Shown piece after piece: positions 24,960 to 33,644 of a stretch of 49,725 bases of DNA. How positions within the stretch are numbered: position 1 is the first letter of the stretch; each line of letters starts with the position of its first letter. The position numbers were made by a program, and so were the translations under genes. Source of the DNA: Ruminococcus sp. UBA7158 (lineage in GTDB: Bacteria > Bacillota > Clostridia > Oscillospirales > Ruminococcaceae); assembly GCA_002491605.1 (NCBI GenBank), contig DKWG01000063.1, forward strand, positions 1 to 49,725, read 5' to 3'. The notes under the pieces are model-generated. The model was not told the origin of the DNA and did not search any database. It saw only the letters and a program-made list of their open reading frames with translations.

Positions 24960-27753
24960 ATCTCAAAACTTAGTCCCTCAGGACGGCGAGGCCGCTTCTG
25001 AGGTAAAGACAAAACAAAAAAAGAAACGCTTCAAGCACTTTTTAGAAAACAATCCTCTCGGCAAATGGTGCTATAAGCACAGGTACGGCCTTCTTATATT
25101 TACTCTGCCGATTTTGATAATGTATCTGGTCTACGCCTTTTTCGGAGTCCATCCGTTTGGCGATGGCTCGGTTTTGGTGCTGGATTTAAACGGTCAGTAT
25201 GTTTCGTATTACGAAATGCTCAGAGACGCCGTATGGGGCGACCACTCGCTTATATACAGCTGGTCGAGAAACTTAAGCGGCGAAACAATGGGTATGTTCG
25301 GCTATTATCTTGCAAGCCCTTTTATGTGGATAATAGTTCTCTTGCCGAGAACCATGATGCTCGGCGCAATAGAGCTTATGCAGCTATTAAAGATAGGCTG
25401 CTGTGCGCTTGCATTTGCGTACTATCTTAAAAAGAGCAAAAATGCCCCTGGATATATGCAGGTCATATTCTCGGTAAGCTATGCTCTCATGACTTATATC
25501 GTTGTTGAGCTTATGAACCCGATGTGGATAGACGGAATGATATGGCTTCCGCTTATCATTTTGGGAATAGAACGCCTTGTCGATGAGGGCAAAATGCTTT
25601 TGCTCACCGTATCGCTTTCTGTAATGTTTATATCCCACTTCTATATCGGATATATGCTCGGCTTCTTTTCTGCGCTTTATTTTATTTTTTACATCTTCTC
25701 AAGACCGAACAAGGCGGTTGCACCTCACTTTGTTAAAAACGGCTTTAAATTTGCGGCGTCTGCGGTTACGGCTGTTTTAACGGCGGCTGTTGTTTTGCTG
25801 CCTGTTTACTTCTCACTTAAGCTCGGAAAGCTTGACTTTTCAAATCCTGATTTTACGCCGACAAACCAGTTCGACGTCTTTGAGCTTTTAACAAAGCTTT
25901 TCCCGAACAGCTACGACACCGTTCGCCCCGAGGGGCTTCCCATGATAGCCTGCGGAACGCCGGCAATACTTTTAGTCCCCTTGTTCTTCCTCAACGAAAA
26001 AATCAAGGTCAAGGAAAAGGTATCATATGCGCTGCTGACGCTGACAGTGATAGGAAGTATGTATATATCCACAGCGGACATAGCCTGGCATGGTTTTCAG
26101 GTTCCGAACTGGCTTCCCTACAGATATTCCTTCACCATTTCGTTCCTGCTGCTGATAATGGCATACCGAGCGCTTGAAAATGTCGATGGCTTTTCTTATA
26201 AAGAGCTGTGCGTGACAGCGTTTGCTTGGGTTGTCATGCTTGCGTTTTTAAACAACCAGGAGCATGAGGAGTTTTACCTCTTTGAAACGGTATGGGTGAG
26301 CGTTTTGATGATAACCATCTTCACAACCCTCATCTTCCTGCTGAAAAAGCATAAAAGTCTTGCTATGAAGATAGTTTTGGCTGTTATGATATGCGTTGAG
26401 ATATTTGAAAATTCGATGTATACAGTCTGGTCGATAGACTGCGATGTTGTATACAGCACATATACCTCTTACCAGGACTATTTTATCGACGGCAGACACG
26501 TTGTCGATATGGTAGAGGAACAGGACGATTCTCTTTATCGAATGGAGAAAACCTTCCACCGCACCGTTAACGACCCGATGGGCATGGGCTTCAAGGGCAT
26601 TTCTCATTCCAGCTCGACTATGAACACCCCCGTTTTGAAGATGCTCAAATCCTTGGGCTTCGGAATGCAGGGACATTATACAAAATACACCGGCGCAACC
26701 GTTTTAACCGACTCGCTGCTCGGAATAAAGTATTTGATGCACAAGCCGAACGAGGCAACTCCCGCTGTCGATCAAAAGGAAATAAATCGTCAGAACTATG
26801 AAAATCAGCTGAAGCTTCCTTATGAGGGCTATGAAAAGATTCTGAGCGAGGAGGACACCGACAGTGAGATATCAGTGTATAAAAATAAATATGCAATGTC
26901 GGTTGGCTTCATGGCGGATAAGGATATTTTGGAAGTAGTCCTTGACTCAAAGAGCCCGTTTGAAAATCAGGAGAAGCTTTTGAAGGGTCTTACCGGCGAC
27001 GGCACAACTAAGGTGTATACAAGGCTGTATTCATATTACACCGATACGACAAACTGTTCTACAGCAACTACCGGCGACCACATTATGTATACAACCACCG
27101 TCCCCGATAAGGACAGCTATGTTGAGTTTACGATAACTGTTCCTGACGGCAATCCGCTGTATGCCTTCTTCCCGACAATTTATCAAAGAAAGTGCAACAT
27201 ATGGCTCAAGGCGGATGGCTGGGACATAACAAATTATGCGTTCCTTGACTACTTCTTTACCGGCGATTTTTACAGTATTTTGGATTTGGGCACATATGAA
27301 CCCGAGCAAAAGCTCAAGATGCGTATGACGTTGGCAAATCAGGAAGCAATCTTTTCAGATGTTTTGTTCTATCAGCTCGATATGAATGCCTTTGAGGAGG
27401 TAATAACAGAGCTTAAAAAGGGCGAGTGGAATATTGACACTCACACAGATACCTACCTGAGCGGAAGCGTCAACGCCGAAAAGGACGGAATACTATTTAC
27501 AACTATTCCGTATGAGCCGGGCTGGACGATAACCGTCGACGGCACTGAGGTCGAGCCCGTCAAGCTTATAGATTCTTTGATCGGAATAGAGCTTTCAGCA
27601 GGCGAGCACACGGTCACAATGAAGTTCCGGCCGAGCTATCTGACTATATCAATCATCCTGTCGCTTATAGGACTGTCGCTTATCGGAATTATCTTTATTC
27701 TTGAATATAAGGACGGCGCAGTGTTCAAAAAAATCCTCGCCAAGACAAAATAA
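24952..27753 (+). CDS. YfhO family multi-pass membrane glycosyltransferase
   Basis: A 933-residue integral membrane protein. It has a cytoplasmic Lys-rich N-terminus, then about 12-13 hydrophobic segments in the first 480 residues, a long extracytoplasmic domain (about 490-890) and a final membrane helix before a Lys-rich tail. The early motif PFGDGSVLVLDLNGQYVSYY is typical of YfhO proteins, GT-C-like enzymes thought to take a sugar from a polyprenyl-phosphate carrier and attach it to a cell-envelope polymer outside. The start is GTG 24952 with GGAG 6 bases upstream, giving an 8-base overlap with the preceding stop. A TTG at 24907 would overlap by 53 bases and has no ribosome site. Coupling to the CsbB-like enzyme supports one pathway. 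Acceptor (teichoic acid, other glycan or protein) is unknown. Confidence 0.9.
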   Translation: MTESQNLVPQDGEAASEVKTKQKKKRFKHFLENNPLGKWCYKHRYGLLIFTLPILIMYLVYAFFGVHPFGDGSVLVLDLNGQYVSYYEMLRDAVWGDHSLIYSWSRNLSGETMGMFGYYLASPFMWIIVLLPRTMMLGAIELMQLLKIGCCALAFAYYLKKSKNAPGYMQVIFSVSYALMTYIVVELMNPMWIDGMIWLPLIILGIERLVDEGKMLLLTVSLSVMFISHFYIGYMLGFFSALYFIFYIFSRPNKAVAPHFVKNGFKFAASAVTAVLTAAVVLLPVYFSLKLGKLDFSNPDFTPTNQFDVFELLTKLFPNSYDTVRPEGLPMIACGTPAILLVPLFFLNEKIKVKEKVSYALLTLTVIGSMYISTADIAWHGFQVPNWLPYRYSFTISFLLLIMAYRALENVDGFSYKELCVTAFAWVVMLAFLNNQEHEEFYLFETVWVSVLMITIFTTLIFLLKKHKSLAMKIVLAVMICVEIFENSMYTVWSIDCDVVYSTYTSYQDYFIDGRHVVDMVEEQDDSLYRMEKTFHRTVNDPMGMGFKGISHSSSTMNTPVLKMLKSLGFGMQGHYTKYTGATVLTDSLLGIKYLMHKPNEATPAVDQKEINRQNYENQLKLPYEGYEKILSEEDTDSEISVYKNKYAMSVGFMADKDILEVVLDSKSPFENQEKLLKGLTGDGTTKVYTRLYSYYTDTTNCSTATTGDHIMYTTTVPDKDSYVEFTITVPDGNPLYAFFPTIYQRKCNIWLKADGWDITNYAFLDYFFTGDFYSILDLGTYEPEQKLKMRMTLANQEAIFSDVLFYQLDMNAFEEVITELKKGEWNIDTHTDTYLSGSVNAEKDGILFTTIPYEPGWTITVDGTEVEPVKLIDSLIGIELSAGEHTVTMKFRPSYLTISIILSLIGLSLIGIIFILEYKDGAVFKKILAKTK

Positions 27754-27844
27754 TGCTTGACCTATCCGATAATCGGGTGTAAACTAACTTTAGTTAAACG
27801 TCTTTATTTGACATTATCATTTTTACATTCAGGAGGAAACAAAA

Positions 27845-28417
27845 ATGAAGTTTTTAGTTGAAACATCAGCTCGTCATGTCCATGTTACCGAAAAGGATTT
27901 GGCAATTCTCTTCGGAGAGGGACACGAACTCACAAAGAAAAAGGATCTTTCTCAGCCCGGTCAGTATGCCTGCGAGGAAAGAGTAACAGTTGTAGGTCCT
28001 AAGAAGGAGCTTGCAGGAGTTTCTATTTTAGGTCCGTGCAGAAACGCAACTCAGGTTGAGCTTTCCGCAACAGACGCAAGATCTATCGGCATCAGCGCAC
28101 CTGTAAGAGAGTCCGGAGACCTCGAAGGCTCTGCTCCGTGCAAGCTTGTCGGTCCGTGCGGCGAGGTTGAGCTTGACAAGGGCGTTATCGTTGCTAAAAG
28201 ACATATCCACCTCACTCCCGAGGACGCCGCTGCCTTGGGCGTAAAGGATAAGGACACCGTTTGGGTTAAGCTTGAAACCGCTGAAAGAAGCGCAATTTTG
28301 GGCGACACAGTCTGCCGTGTAAACGCAAGCTACGCTACAGCTATGCACATCGACACCGATGAATCAAATGCAGTAGGCGCAGGCAGAGAGCTTTACGGCG
28401 AGATTGTTAAGCTGTAA
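27845..28417 (+). CDS. pduL: Phosphate acyltransferase, PduL family
   Basis: A 190-residue enzyme that interconverts acyl-CoA (acetyl- or propionyl-CoA) and acyl phosphate, feeding ATP formation through acetate/propionate kinase. Both PduL half-domains are visible: SARHVHVTEKDL (His11, His13), GPCRNATQVE, AKRHIHLTPEDA (His120, His122) and GDTVCRVNASYATAMHIDTDE (with His168 as a metal ligand). No N-terminal encapsulation peptide is present and no microcompartment shell gene is nearby. A housekeeping phosphotransacetylase role in fermentation is therefore likely. A strong CAGGAGGAAAC ribosome site precedes ATG 27845, and a terminator follows. Confidence 0.93.
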   Translation: MKFLVETSARHVHVTEKDLAILFGEGHELTKKKDLSQPGQYACEERVTVVGPKKELAGVSILGPCRNATQVELSATDARSIGISAPVRESGDLEGSAPCKLVGPCGEVELDKGVIVAKRHIHLTPEDAAALGVKDKDTVWVKLETAERSAILGDTVCRVNASYATAMHIDTDESNAVGAGRELYGEIVKL

Positions 28418-28467
28418 TCGGCGAACTGATTTACGCTAACCGAGGATTTAGGATTATTTATAATATT

Positions 28468-28506
28468 AACCGTCTCACGCCGCTTGGTATGGGACGGTTT
28501 TATCTT
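28468..28506 (+). terminator. Terminator of pduL
   Basis: AACCGTCTCA and TGGGACGGTT pair over 10 bp (one G-T), with a CGCCGCTTGGT-type loop and TTTATCTTATTT downstream. Bases 28507-28732 hold nothing recognisable and are A/T-rich. Confidence 0.8.
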
Positions 28507-28732
28507 ATTTGACTTGAGTGAAGTATTTGCATTATATGCTTTATGCCGATTATATAACATGCAGATTGAAAATACAAAAGGTAAATATAAATAGAAAACT
28601 GAGCAACAATATTCAGGACAAGTTATCGATTCCTCAATAACTATAGCTAAAAAATTGCTGAATTTATGTAAATTAACTTTCCAAAACAACAAAACCTTCA
28701 ATAAACTTTGAAATGAGCCTATTTCACAGAAT

Positions 28733-28886
28733 GGAAAAGTGCGGCGACCGGGAGGAGAGAGGTCAAGGAAGGGGAGTCCAGAGGGGAAACCTTAGGAGAG
28801 AGGAGGAGCCGCACTTTTGTTCCAGTTTTTTCGACGCCGCCTTTCTCCTGGGGTTTCCCCTTTGGAAATAGGTTGGAGTCGCACAG
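28733..28886 (+). repeat. Purine-rich inverted-repeat element with competing long helices
   Basis: A G/A-rich intergenic element unlike its A/T-rich surroundings. Helix A: AAAAGTGCGGC (28735-28745) pairs perfectly with GCCGCACTTTT (28808-28818). Helix B: 28778-28803 is the inverted copy of 28840-28865 over 26 nt, with four differences that are all transitions and leave G-U pairs in plus-strand RNA. The arms interleave (A5', B5', A3', B3'), which is pseudoknot or switch topology. The right half (28884-28832 read on minus, starting GTGCGACTCC) resembles the left half (GTGCGGCGACC). The element may therefore be two inverted copies of one repeat. No coding potential and no known Rfam class recognised. 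Confidence 0.7.
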
Positions 28887-29037
28887 AAGAATTAGAGATG
28901 CAAATTGAAAAGTTGTAACTAATTCTTTTATATTATTTTTCGCAATCCACTCATCAAATCACTTTTCATATCTTTTCATATATTAAATAGATGCTTTGCT
29001 TTTTTAATGAGAATTAGTATTAGTATAATACAAAGCC

Positions 29038-29065
29038 TTGACCTTTTTTAACATTGCAGTATAAT
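29038..29065 (+). promoter_or_regulatory. Promoter of the GH51 gene
   Basis: TTGACC (29038-29043) and TATAAT (29060-29065) are 16 bp apart, about 115 bp upstream of the ATG at 29179. Confidence 0.65.
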
Positions 29066-29178
29066 TAATATATACATATAGATTTATGCCTATATATGCG
29101 GCAAAGGACTGCAAAAGCCGCCCGAAAGCCGCTGTAATATTGATTCACACTGAAATTCACGGTCACAAGGAGGTCAAC

Positions 29179-30780
29179 ATGGCAAGAAAAGCAAAGCTAA
29201 CGATTCATCCGAAGTTCAAAATAGGCGAGATATCGCCAAGGCTGTTTTCAACCTTTTTAGAACCTATCGGAACAATGGTAAACGGCACAATGTATAACCC
29301 CAAGCATCCCACTGCCGATGAAAACGGCTTCAGAACCGATTTTATCGACGCCTTAAAGCAAACGGGTATGCCTGCCGTCAGGCTCCCCGGCGGAAACTAT
29401 GTCTCCTGCTGGGACTGGAAGGATTCTATAGGTCCTAAGTCGGAAAGAAAAACGCATTTAGACCTTGCGTGGCATCAATACATAACTAACGATGTCGGTC
29501 ATGATGAGTATTTAAAGTGGGCGGAGCTTGTAAATACAGAGGCAATGTATACTGCGAACTTGGGCACAGGCGACATAAGGGACGCTATAGCCTTGGTTGA
29601 ATACACAAACCATGAGGGCGGCTCATATTGGTCCGACCTTCGCCGCAAAAACGGTCACGAAAAGCCCTACGGTGTTAAGACGTGGTATTTAGGCAATGAG
29701 ATGGACGGTCCTTGGCAGATCGGCTCATGGGAAAAGGACCCCCGTGGCTACGGCGTTCGTGTGAACGAGATTTCAAAGGCTGTAAAGTGGGTCGACGGCT
29801 CTATCGAAACGGCAGTCTGCGCTTCGTCCGCTCCGTTTATGTCGCATTATCCTCAGTGGGAAGAGGATGTTTTGCAGCAGTGCTACGAGTCGGTAGACTA
29901 TATCTCAATGCACCACTACCATGTTGCGCCTCCCGGTGATTATCATGCGCTCTTAGGCGGCTCGATTTATTATGAGGACTATATCAACACGGAAATCGCC
30001 CTATGCGACCTCATTCAGACCAAAATGCGCTCGCCTAAGAAGCTGATGCTTTCAATCGACGAATACGGAACGATGGCACGTCCCAACGGCGAGCTTCACC
30101 CCGGCTGGGGACCGCACAGCATCTATGCTTCGCACTATGTCTTTGATCCCAACCGCAAGTATATTCGTCACGACCCAGACAAGATGCCCGACAGAGAGTT
30201 CCCCGGCGGAGATATGATGCACCTTTTAACAACTGCGTCGACACTGTTAGCGTTTATCCGTCACGCCGACAGAGTTAAGATTGCCTGCATGACCGGCGGC
30301 TTGGGTGCACTCTGCTCGTCTAATCACGACCACGTCTGGAAGTCGGCTTCGCACTATATGTTCGCTCAGTTTATCAGGTTTGCCAAGGGAATGTCCTTAC
30401 AGGTTGCAACGGACTGCGAAACCTTTGACATCCCGGGATATGCTATCGACGATAATTCTCAGTACGCAACGAGAGAGGGTCTTAACTATATCGATTCCTG
30501 CGCCGCATGGGACGAAAGCTGCGGAGCATTGAACATTTTCTTAATCAACAGAAGTGATGAAAACGAGTATCCCCTTGAAATCGACCTCACAGGCTTTGGC
30601 AGCGCCTATCTTATTGAACACTTGGAGATGTATTCTGAGGATATGAGCGTTAAGAATACATATGAGTCTCCCGACAATCTTTTGCCGAAGGTAAATAAGG
30701 AGACGGAAATAATCGACGGAATGCTTACAACTCATGTCAAGCCGCTTTCGTGGAATGTTATCAGGGTGAATGTGGGATAG
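29179..30780 (+). CDS. Alpha-L-arabinofuranosidase, GH51
   Basis: A 533-residue retaining enzyme that removes L-arabinofuranosyl side groups from arabinoxylan or arabinan fragments. No signal peptide, so probably cytoplasmic. GH51 motifs are visible: the N-terminal ISPRLFSTFLEPIGTMV, VRLPGGNYVSCWDWKDSIGP, the acid/base Glu174 in WYLGNEMDGPWQIG, SMHHYH, and the nucleophile Glu295 in LSIDEYGTM. The C-terminal beta domain ends normally. The start is ATG 29179, preceded by a strong AAGGAGG. An upstream in-frame ATG at 29086 would add 31 residues without a ribosome site. It has its own promoter and terminator. Together with the GH3 and GH43 enzymes it fits hemicellulose use. Confidence 0.94.
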   Translation: MARKAKLTIHPKFKIGEISPRLFSTFLEPIGTMVNGTMYNPKHPTADENGFRTDFIDALKQTGMPAVRLPGGNYVSCWDWKDSIGPKSERKTHLDLAWHQYITNDVGHDEYLKWAELVNTEAMYTANLGTGDIRDAIALVEYTNHEGGSYWSDLRRKNGHEKPYGVKTWYLGNEMDGPWQIGSWEKDPRGYGVRVNEISKAVKWVDGSIETAVCASSAPFMSHYPQWEEDVLQQCYESVDYISMHHYHVAPPGDYHALLGGSIYYEDYINTEIALCDLIQTKMRSPKKLMLSIDEYGTMARPNGELHPGWGPHSIYASHYVFDPNRKYIRHDPDKMPDREFPGGDMMHLLTTASTLLAFIRHADRVKIACMTGGLGALCSSNHDHVWKSASHYMFAQFIRFAKGMSLQVATDCETFDIPGYAIDDNSQYATREGLNYIDSCAAWDESCGALNIFLINRSDENEYPLEIDLTGFGSAYLIEHLEMYSEDMSVKNTYESPDNLLPKVNKETEIIDGMLTTHVKPLSWNVIRVNVG

Positions 30781-30832
30781 CATTTTGATTTGAGTTTTGG
30801 CTTTGACAGCAGTTGCATTAATGTATAAAAGA

Positions 30833-30880
30833 ACGGCACCCACTGAAAACAGTTGGTTTTCGGTGGGTGCCGTTATAGTA
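30833..30880 (+). terminator. Terminator of the GH51 gene
   Basis: CGGCACCCACTGAAAAC and GTTTTCGGTGGGTGCCG form a near-perfect 17-bp stem with an AGTTG loop, followed by TTATAG. Confidence 0.88.
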
Positions 30881-30927
30881 TTTTGGATTTTTTCATTAAA
30901 CGCTCAGACGATTGCATATAATCGCCC

Positions 30928-30966
30928 TTGACAATCATATAATATTACAGTACAATATATTGTACA
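30928..30966 (+). promoter_or_regulatory. YefM-YoeB promoter and operator
   Basis: TTGACA (30928-30933) and TACAAT (30951-30956) are spaced 17 bp. A perfect 16-bp palindrome GTACAATATATTGTAC (30950-30965) covers the -10. It contains AGTACA (30949-30954) and TGTACA (30961-30966), whose centres are 12 bp apart. That is the spacing I recall for the paired TGTACA hexamers bound by YefM in E. coli and relatives. Autorepression by the antitoxin-toxin complex is expected. Confidence 0.8.
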
Positions 30967-30992
30967 AAATATTGTTAATAAGGAGAAAGCAT

Positions 30993-31256
30993 ATGCTTGC
31001 AGTGAACTATTCAACAATAAGAGAAAATCTTAAAACATATTGCGATAGGGTTACTGATAACAATGAAACAGTTATAGTAACACGCAAGGGCGAGAAAAAT
31101 GTCGTTATAATCAGCCTTGAGGAATGGAATGCCCTCCAAAAAGCCGCAAGAAACGCCGAGTACCTTGGCAAATTAGACCGTTCTGTCAGCGACATAAATG
31201 CCGGAAGAGTTGTAACCAAAACAATTGAAGAATTGCAGGCTATGGAAGATGAATAA
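30993..31256 (+). CDS. yefM: Antitoxin, YefM/Phd family
   Basis: An 87-residue antitoxin and DNA-binding autorepressor. The N-terminal Phd/YefM fold is clear: NYSTIRENLKTYCDRVTDNN, ETVIVTRKGEKNVVIISLEEWNAL. The C-terminal part is the flexible toxin-wrapping tail (KTIEELQAMEDE). The start is ATG 30993 with AAGGAG 8 bases upstream. A longer in-frame reading upstream runs through the promoter and is not real. Its stop overlaps the toxin start (ATGAATAA), so the two are translationally coupled. Confidence 0.93.
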   Translation: MLAVNYSTIRENLKTYCDRVTDNNETVIVTRKGEKNVVIISLEEWNALQKAARNAEYLGKLDRSVSDINAGRVVTKTIEELQAMEDE

Positions 31257-31512
31257 TCTATCGTCTTCGCCTGTGGCGTGGGATGAATATCTATACTGGC
31301 AGACGCAGGATAAAAAGACATTAAAGCGGATAAACCAGCTGTTAAAGGACATACAACGCTCGAATTTTGGGGGAATAGGCAAACCTGAACCGCTTAGGCA
31401 CCGGGACAATTGTTGGAGCAGACGAATTGATGAGAAAAACAGGTTGGTTTATTTTGTGGGAAAAGACAACGATATTATGGTAGTTTCCTTAAGGGGACAT
31501 TATGAGGACTAA
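31249..31512 (+). CDS. yoeB: Toxin, YoeB family mRNA interferase
   Basis: An 87-residue ribosome-dependent endoribonuclease that cleaves mRNA in the ribosomal A site under stress. The family signature is complete: WDEYLYWQTQDKKTLKRIN, GKPEPLRH with Glu47, WSRRIDEKNRLVYFV with Arg65, and the C-terminal RGHYED with His84, equivalent to E. coli YoeB Glu46, Arg65 and His83. The usual LSG(Y/C)WSRRI here reads RDNCWSRRI, a small change just before the active-site strand. ATG 31249 lies inside the end of yefM. It converges closely on the DUF2079 gene with only 11 bases between stops. Confidence 0.94.
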   Translation: MNNLSSSPVAWDEYLYWQTQDKKTLKRINQLLKDIQRSNFGGIGKPEPLRHRDNCWSRRIDEKNRLVYFVGKDNDIMVVSLRGHYED

Positions 31513-31523
31513 CAGTCTGCGGA

Positions 31524-33329
31524 TTATTTAATCCTATAAAGCCTTGCGTCCGCCTTCGTCTTAATAAGCTCATATCTGTCTTTGATGAACAAAGCTATTT
31601 CGGAAGAAGGGTCGGAAATGTCATCGTCTTTTATTAAGATGTACTTTGTTGCGGCACTTTCGGCAAAGTAGTTCGGGAAGATATATACGCTCTCAAAATT
31701 ATACATATGTCCTGCAAAATAAGAGTTGACGGTTATTTCAATATCCTTTGGCAGCTCGCTTAAAAGCTCGTTGTAGGCGAGCGCCCTTGATTTGACGTCG
31801 GGATTACCGGAGTAGTCAAGAAAATATTTTGTCTTGGGCACGAATGAGCCGAAAAACATTATTATCACCATAGAAAGAGAGAACAAAGCGGTTTTGCGCT
31901 TTTTAAGCTCCTCGGATTCAGACAGAGCGATTATATAAAGCAGAAGAGCAAGTGCGCATGAGCCGTAGCCGTATTGGAACGCAACGTCGTATTGATATAT
32001 CCAGTCCGGCATGAGGTTTATAACGAGCATGGGCACAAGCAAAAACAGTGAGGCTTTCTTCTTCACCATAAACGGCAAAAATGCAAGCGGCACGAAAACT
32101 GTCAGGATATATATGAGCTTATCCGGAGTAAATACCTTGTGTATTAAATAGCCGATGTCTGAAATGCAGGTTTTTATAACGGATAAAAAGCCCTGTCCGC
32201 CGCTCGGAATATAGGCGTCTAGCCTGCTGAGCATGACCTCTCCGCCGCACACCGATACCATCTTAACCGCAAACAAAAAGTACACGGATGAAAGCATAAG
32301 CGTTATGAAGCCGGCAAGCGTTTTCTTTTGAGAAAACATCATGTAAAGAGCAAGCGCCATGATGTAGATGGCTGCGTCCTCCTTGACGGAAAGCGTTAAA
32401 AGCGCAAAAAGAGCAAACTGAGGATATTTGCATTTCAGCATGAAGTAAACGCACCATAAGAGCAGTACCGTTAAAAACTTGTTTTCGTGAAAATCATATA
32501 GAGACGGCAGGACAAACGGAGGAAGCAATAAATATACAGCGCATATAACCGCCGTCAGCCTTTGAGACAGCTTAAAGTGTCTGCAGATAAGCGCAAGCGG
32601 AAAAACTGCTGCTGCGATAGCCAAAGCCTGAAGCACTAAAAGCGTCTGAGGGTGAGGGTAAATGCAGTAAAATGGGAGCAAAAGATAGAAAAACGGAGAA
32701 AAGTGAACGCCGAAGTGCAGCATCAATTCATTTCGCTCGCAGGTGACAAGCGGCAGACCCGTTCTTCTCATGCTTTCAAACATCTGGGCGAATATGCCGA
32801 AGTCGAAAGCCGAGGTCATGTATGAATTGTGCCGGATAATTCCGAATAATGCCATAGCAGCAGCAGAAAGAACGGCTAAAGCGGATATAACCGTCCACAT
32901 CTGCCTTTTTGATATATCCCGTGTATTACCTGCATTAAAAGAGTAGCTTACAACTAAATACATCACAAAAGCAAGTCCGCATATAAACACCATATTGATT
33001 CCTGCGTTGTACGATGAATACGCCAGTGAGCATGACAGCGCAGCGGCAAATGTCAAAAGGCACAGCTTTATTGCGGCAGATGATTTAATAAGCGCTGAGG
33101 CTGTGAGCATTGCTGCGAAGCAGATAACTGTCACCGTAAGAGTTATAAGGAGTATATGCGGAGAAGCGACAAATGAAAGCGACGAAAACTTCTCACTTGA
33201 AGAGATAATTCCGGCAAGACTTCCGGCACAGAATGCGGCGCAAAACGCAGCAAAAATGTCTGCCGGAGTGAGGTTTTTATCCGATAAGAAATCATTGATA
33301 TTCCTGATTATGCTTTTTGCTTGGTTCAA
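31524..33329 (-). CDS. DUF2079 multi-pass membrane protein
   Basis: A 601-residue integral membrane protein with about 12-14 hydrophobic helices and a short soluble C-terminal part. The signature FDFGIFAQMFESM followed by HFGVHFSPFFYLLLPFYCIYP is typical of DUF2079, a group related to GT-C membrane glycosyltransferases; the Asp of the FDFG motif is a candidate catalytic residue. Function is unproven, and sugar transfer from a lipid carrier is inferred from fold. The start is TTG at 33329 with GGAGG 5 bases upstream and no in-frame ATG nearby. It has its own divergent promoter facing the SGNH genes. It could act with the YfhO system upstream, but this is only proximity. Confidence 0.85.
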   Translation of the reverse strand: MNQAKSIIRNINDFLSDKNLTPADIFAAFCAAFCAGSLAGIISSSEKFSSLSFVASPHILLITLTVTVICFAAMLTASALIKSSAAIKLCLLTFAAALSCSLAYSSYNAGINMVFICGLAFVMYLVVSYSFNAGNTRDISKRQMWTVISALAVLSAAAMALFGIIRHNSYMTSAFDFGIFAQMFESMRRTGLPLVTCERNELMLHFGVHFSPFFYLLLPFYCIYPHPQTLLVLQALAIAAAVFPLALICRHFKLSQRLTAVICAVYLLLPPFVLPSLYDFHENKFLTVLLLWCVYFMLKCKYPQFALFALLTLSVKEDAAIYIMALALYMMFSQKKTLAGFITLMLSSVYFLFAVKMVSVCGGEVMLSRLDAYIPSGGQGFLSVIKTCISDIGYLIHKVFTPDKLIYILTVFVPLAFLPFMVKKKASLFLLVPMLVINLMPDWIYQYDVAFQYGYGSCALALLLYIIALSESEELKKRKTALFSLSMVIIMFFGSFVPKTKYFLDYSGNPDVKSRALAYNELLSELPKDIEITVNSYFAGHMYNFESVYIFPNYFAESAATKYILIKDDDISDPSSEIALFIKDRYELIKTKADARLYRIK

Positions 33330-33378
33330 AATGTCCTCCGATGATAAAAAGTTTATAAACGGTTGTTATAACATATAA

Positions 33379-33407
33379 AGTATACCACCGGATGTGGCAA
33401 AATACAA
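33379..33407 (-). promoter_or_regulatory. Promoter of the DUF2079 gene
   Basis: On minus, TTGTAT (33402-33407) and TATACT (33379-33384) are spaced 17 bp, about 50 bp before the TTG start. The rest of the gap 33330-33644 holds a GGCTGC/GCAGCC hairpin (33436-33456) and the SGNH promoter. Confidence 0.6.
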
Positions 33408-33578
33408 TGATTGAGCGGTAAAATTTGTTTATTGGGGCTGCAAGTTAAAAGCAGCCGTTCTTTATATGCTGATTTTTAAGCTGCACGTCATACAGGAATA
33501 TAGCTTTGAGACACTGTGCGCATTAAATCAAGCCTTTGCCGACTGCAATTTTTCCGAATATTAATTCGATGGCCGCAA

Positions 33579-33607
33579 TTGACTTGAAACCGAGACTGTG
33601 ATAAACT
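33579..33607 (+). promoter_or_regulatory. Possible promoter of the first SGNH hydrolase gene
   Basis: TTGACT (33579-33584) and TAAACT (33602-33607) are 17 bp apart, about 38 bp before the ATG. The -10 match is modest. Confidence 0.5.
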
Positions 33608-33644
33608 TAAATAATAAAGTATATCGAAAGGAATAGTGAATGGT

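Noticed and set aside
27760..27840. Possible promoter or terminator before pduL (TTGACA at 27808 and a TAAACTAA/TTAGTTAA repeat)
   Set aside because: No -10 sits at a proper distance from TTGACA before the ribosome site, and the A/T-rich repeat has no T-run. pduL may be read from upstream.
27845..28417. Part of a propanediol or ethanolamine microcompartment
   Set aside because: No shell, dehydratase or encapsulation sequence is nearby.
28393..28701. 102-codon minus-strand frame after pduL
   Set aside because: It overlaps the end of pduL and its terminator, has A/T-rich composition and no recognisable motif.
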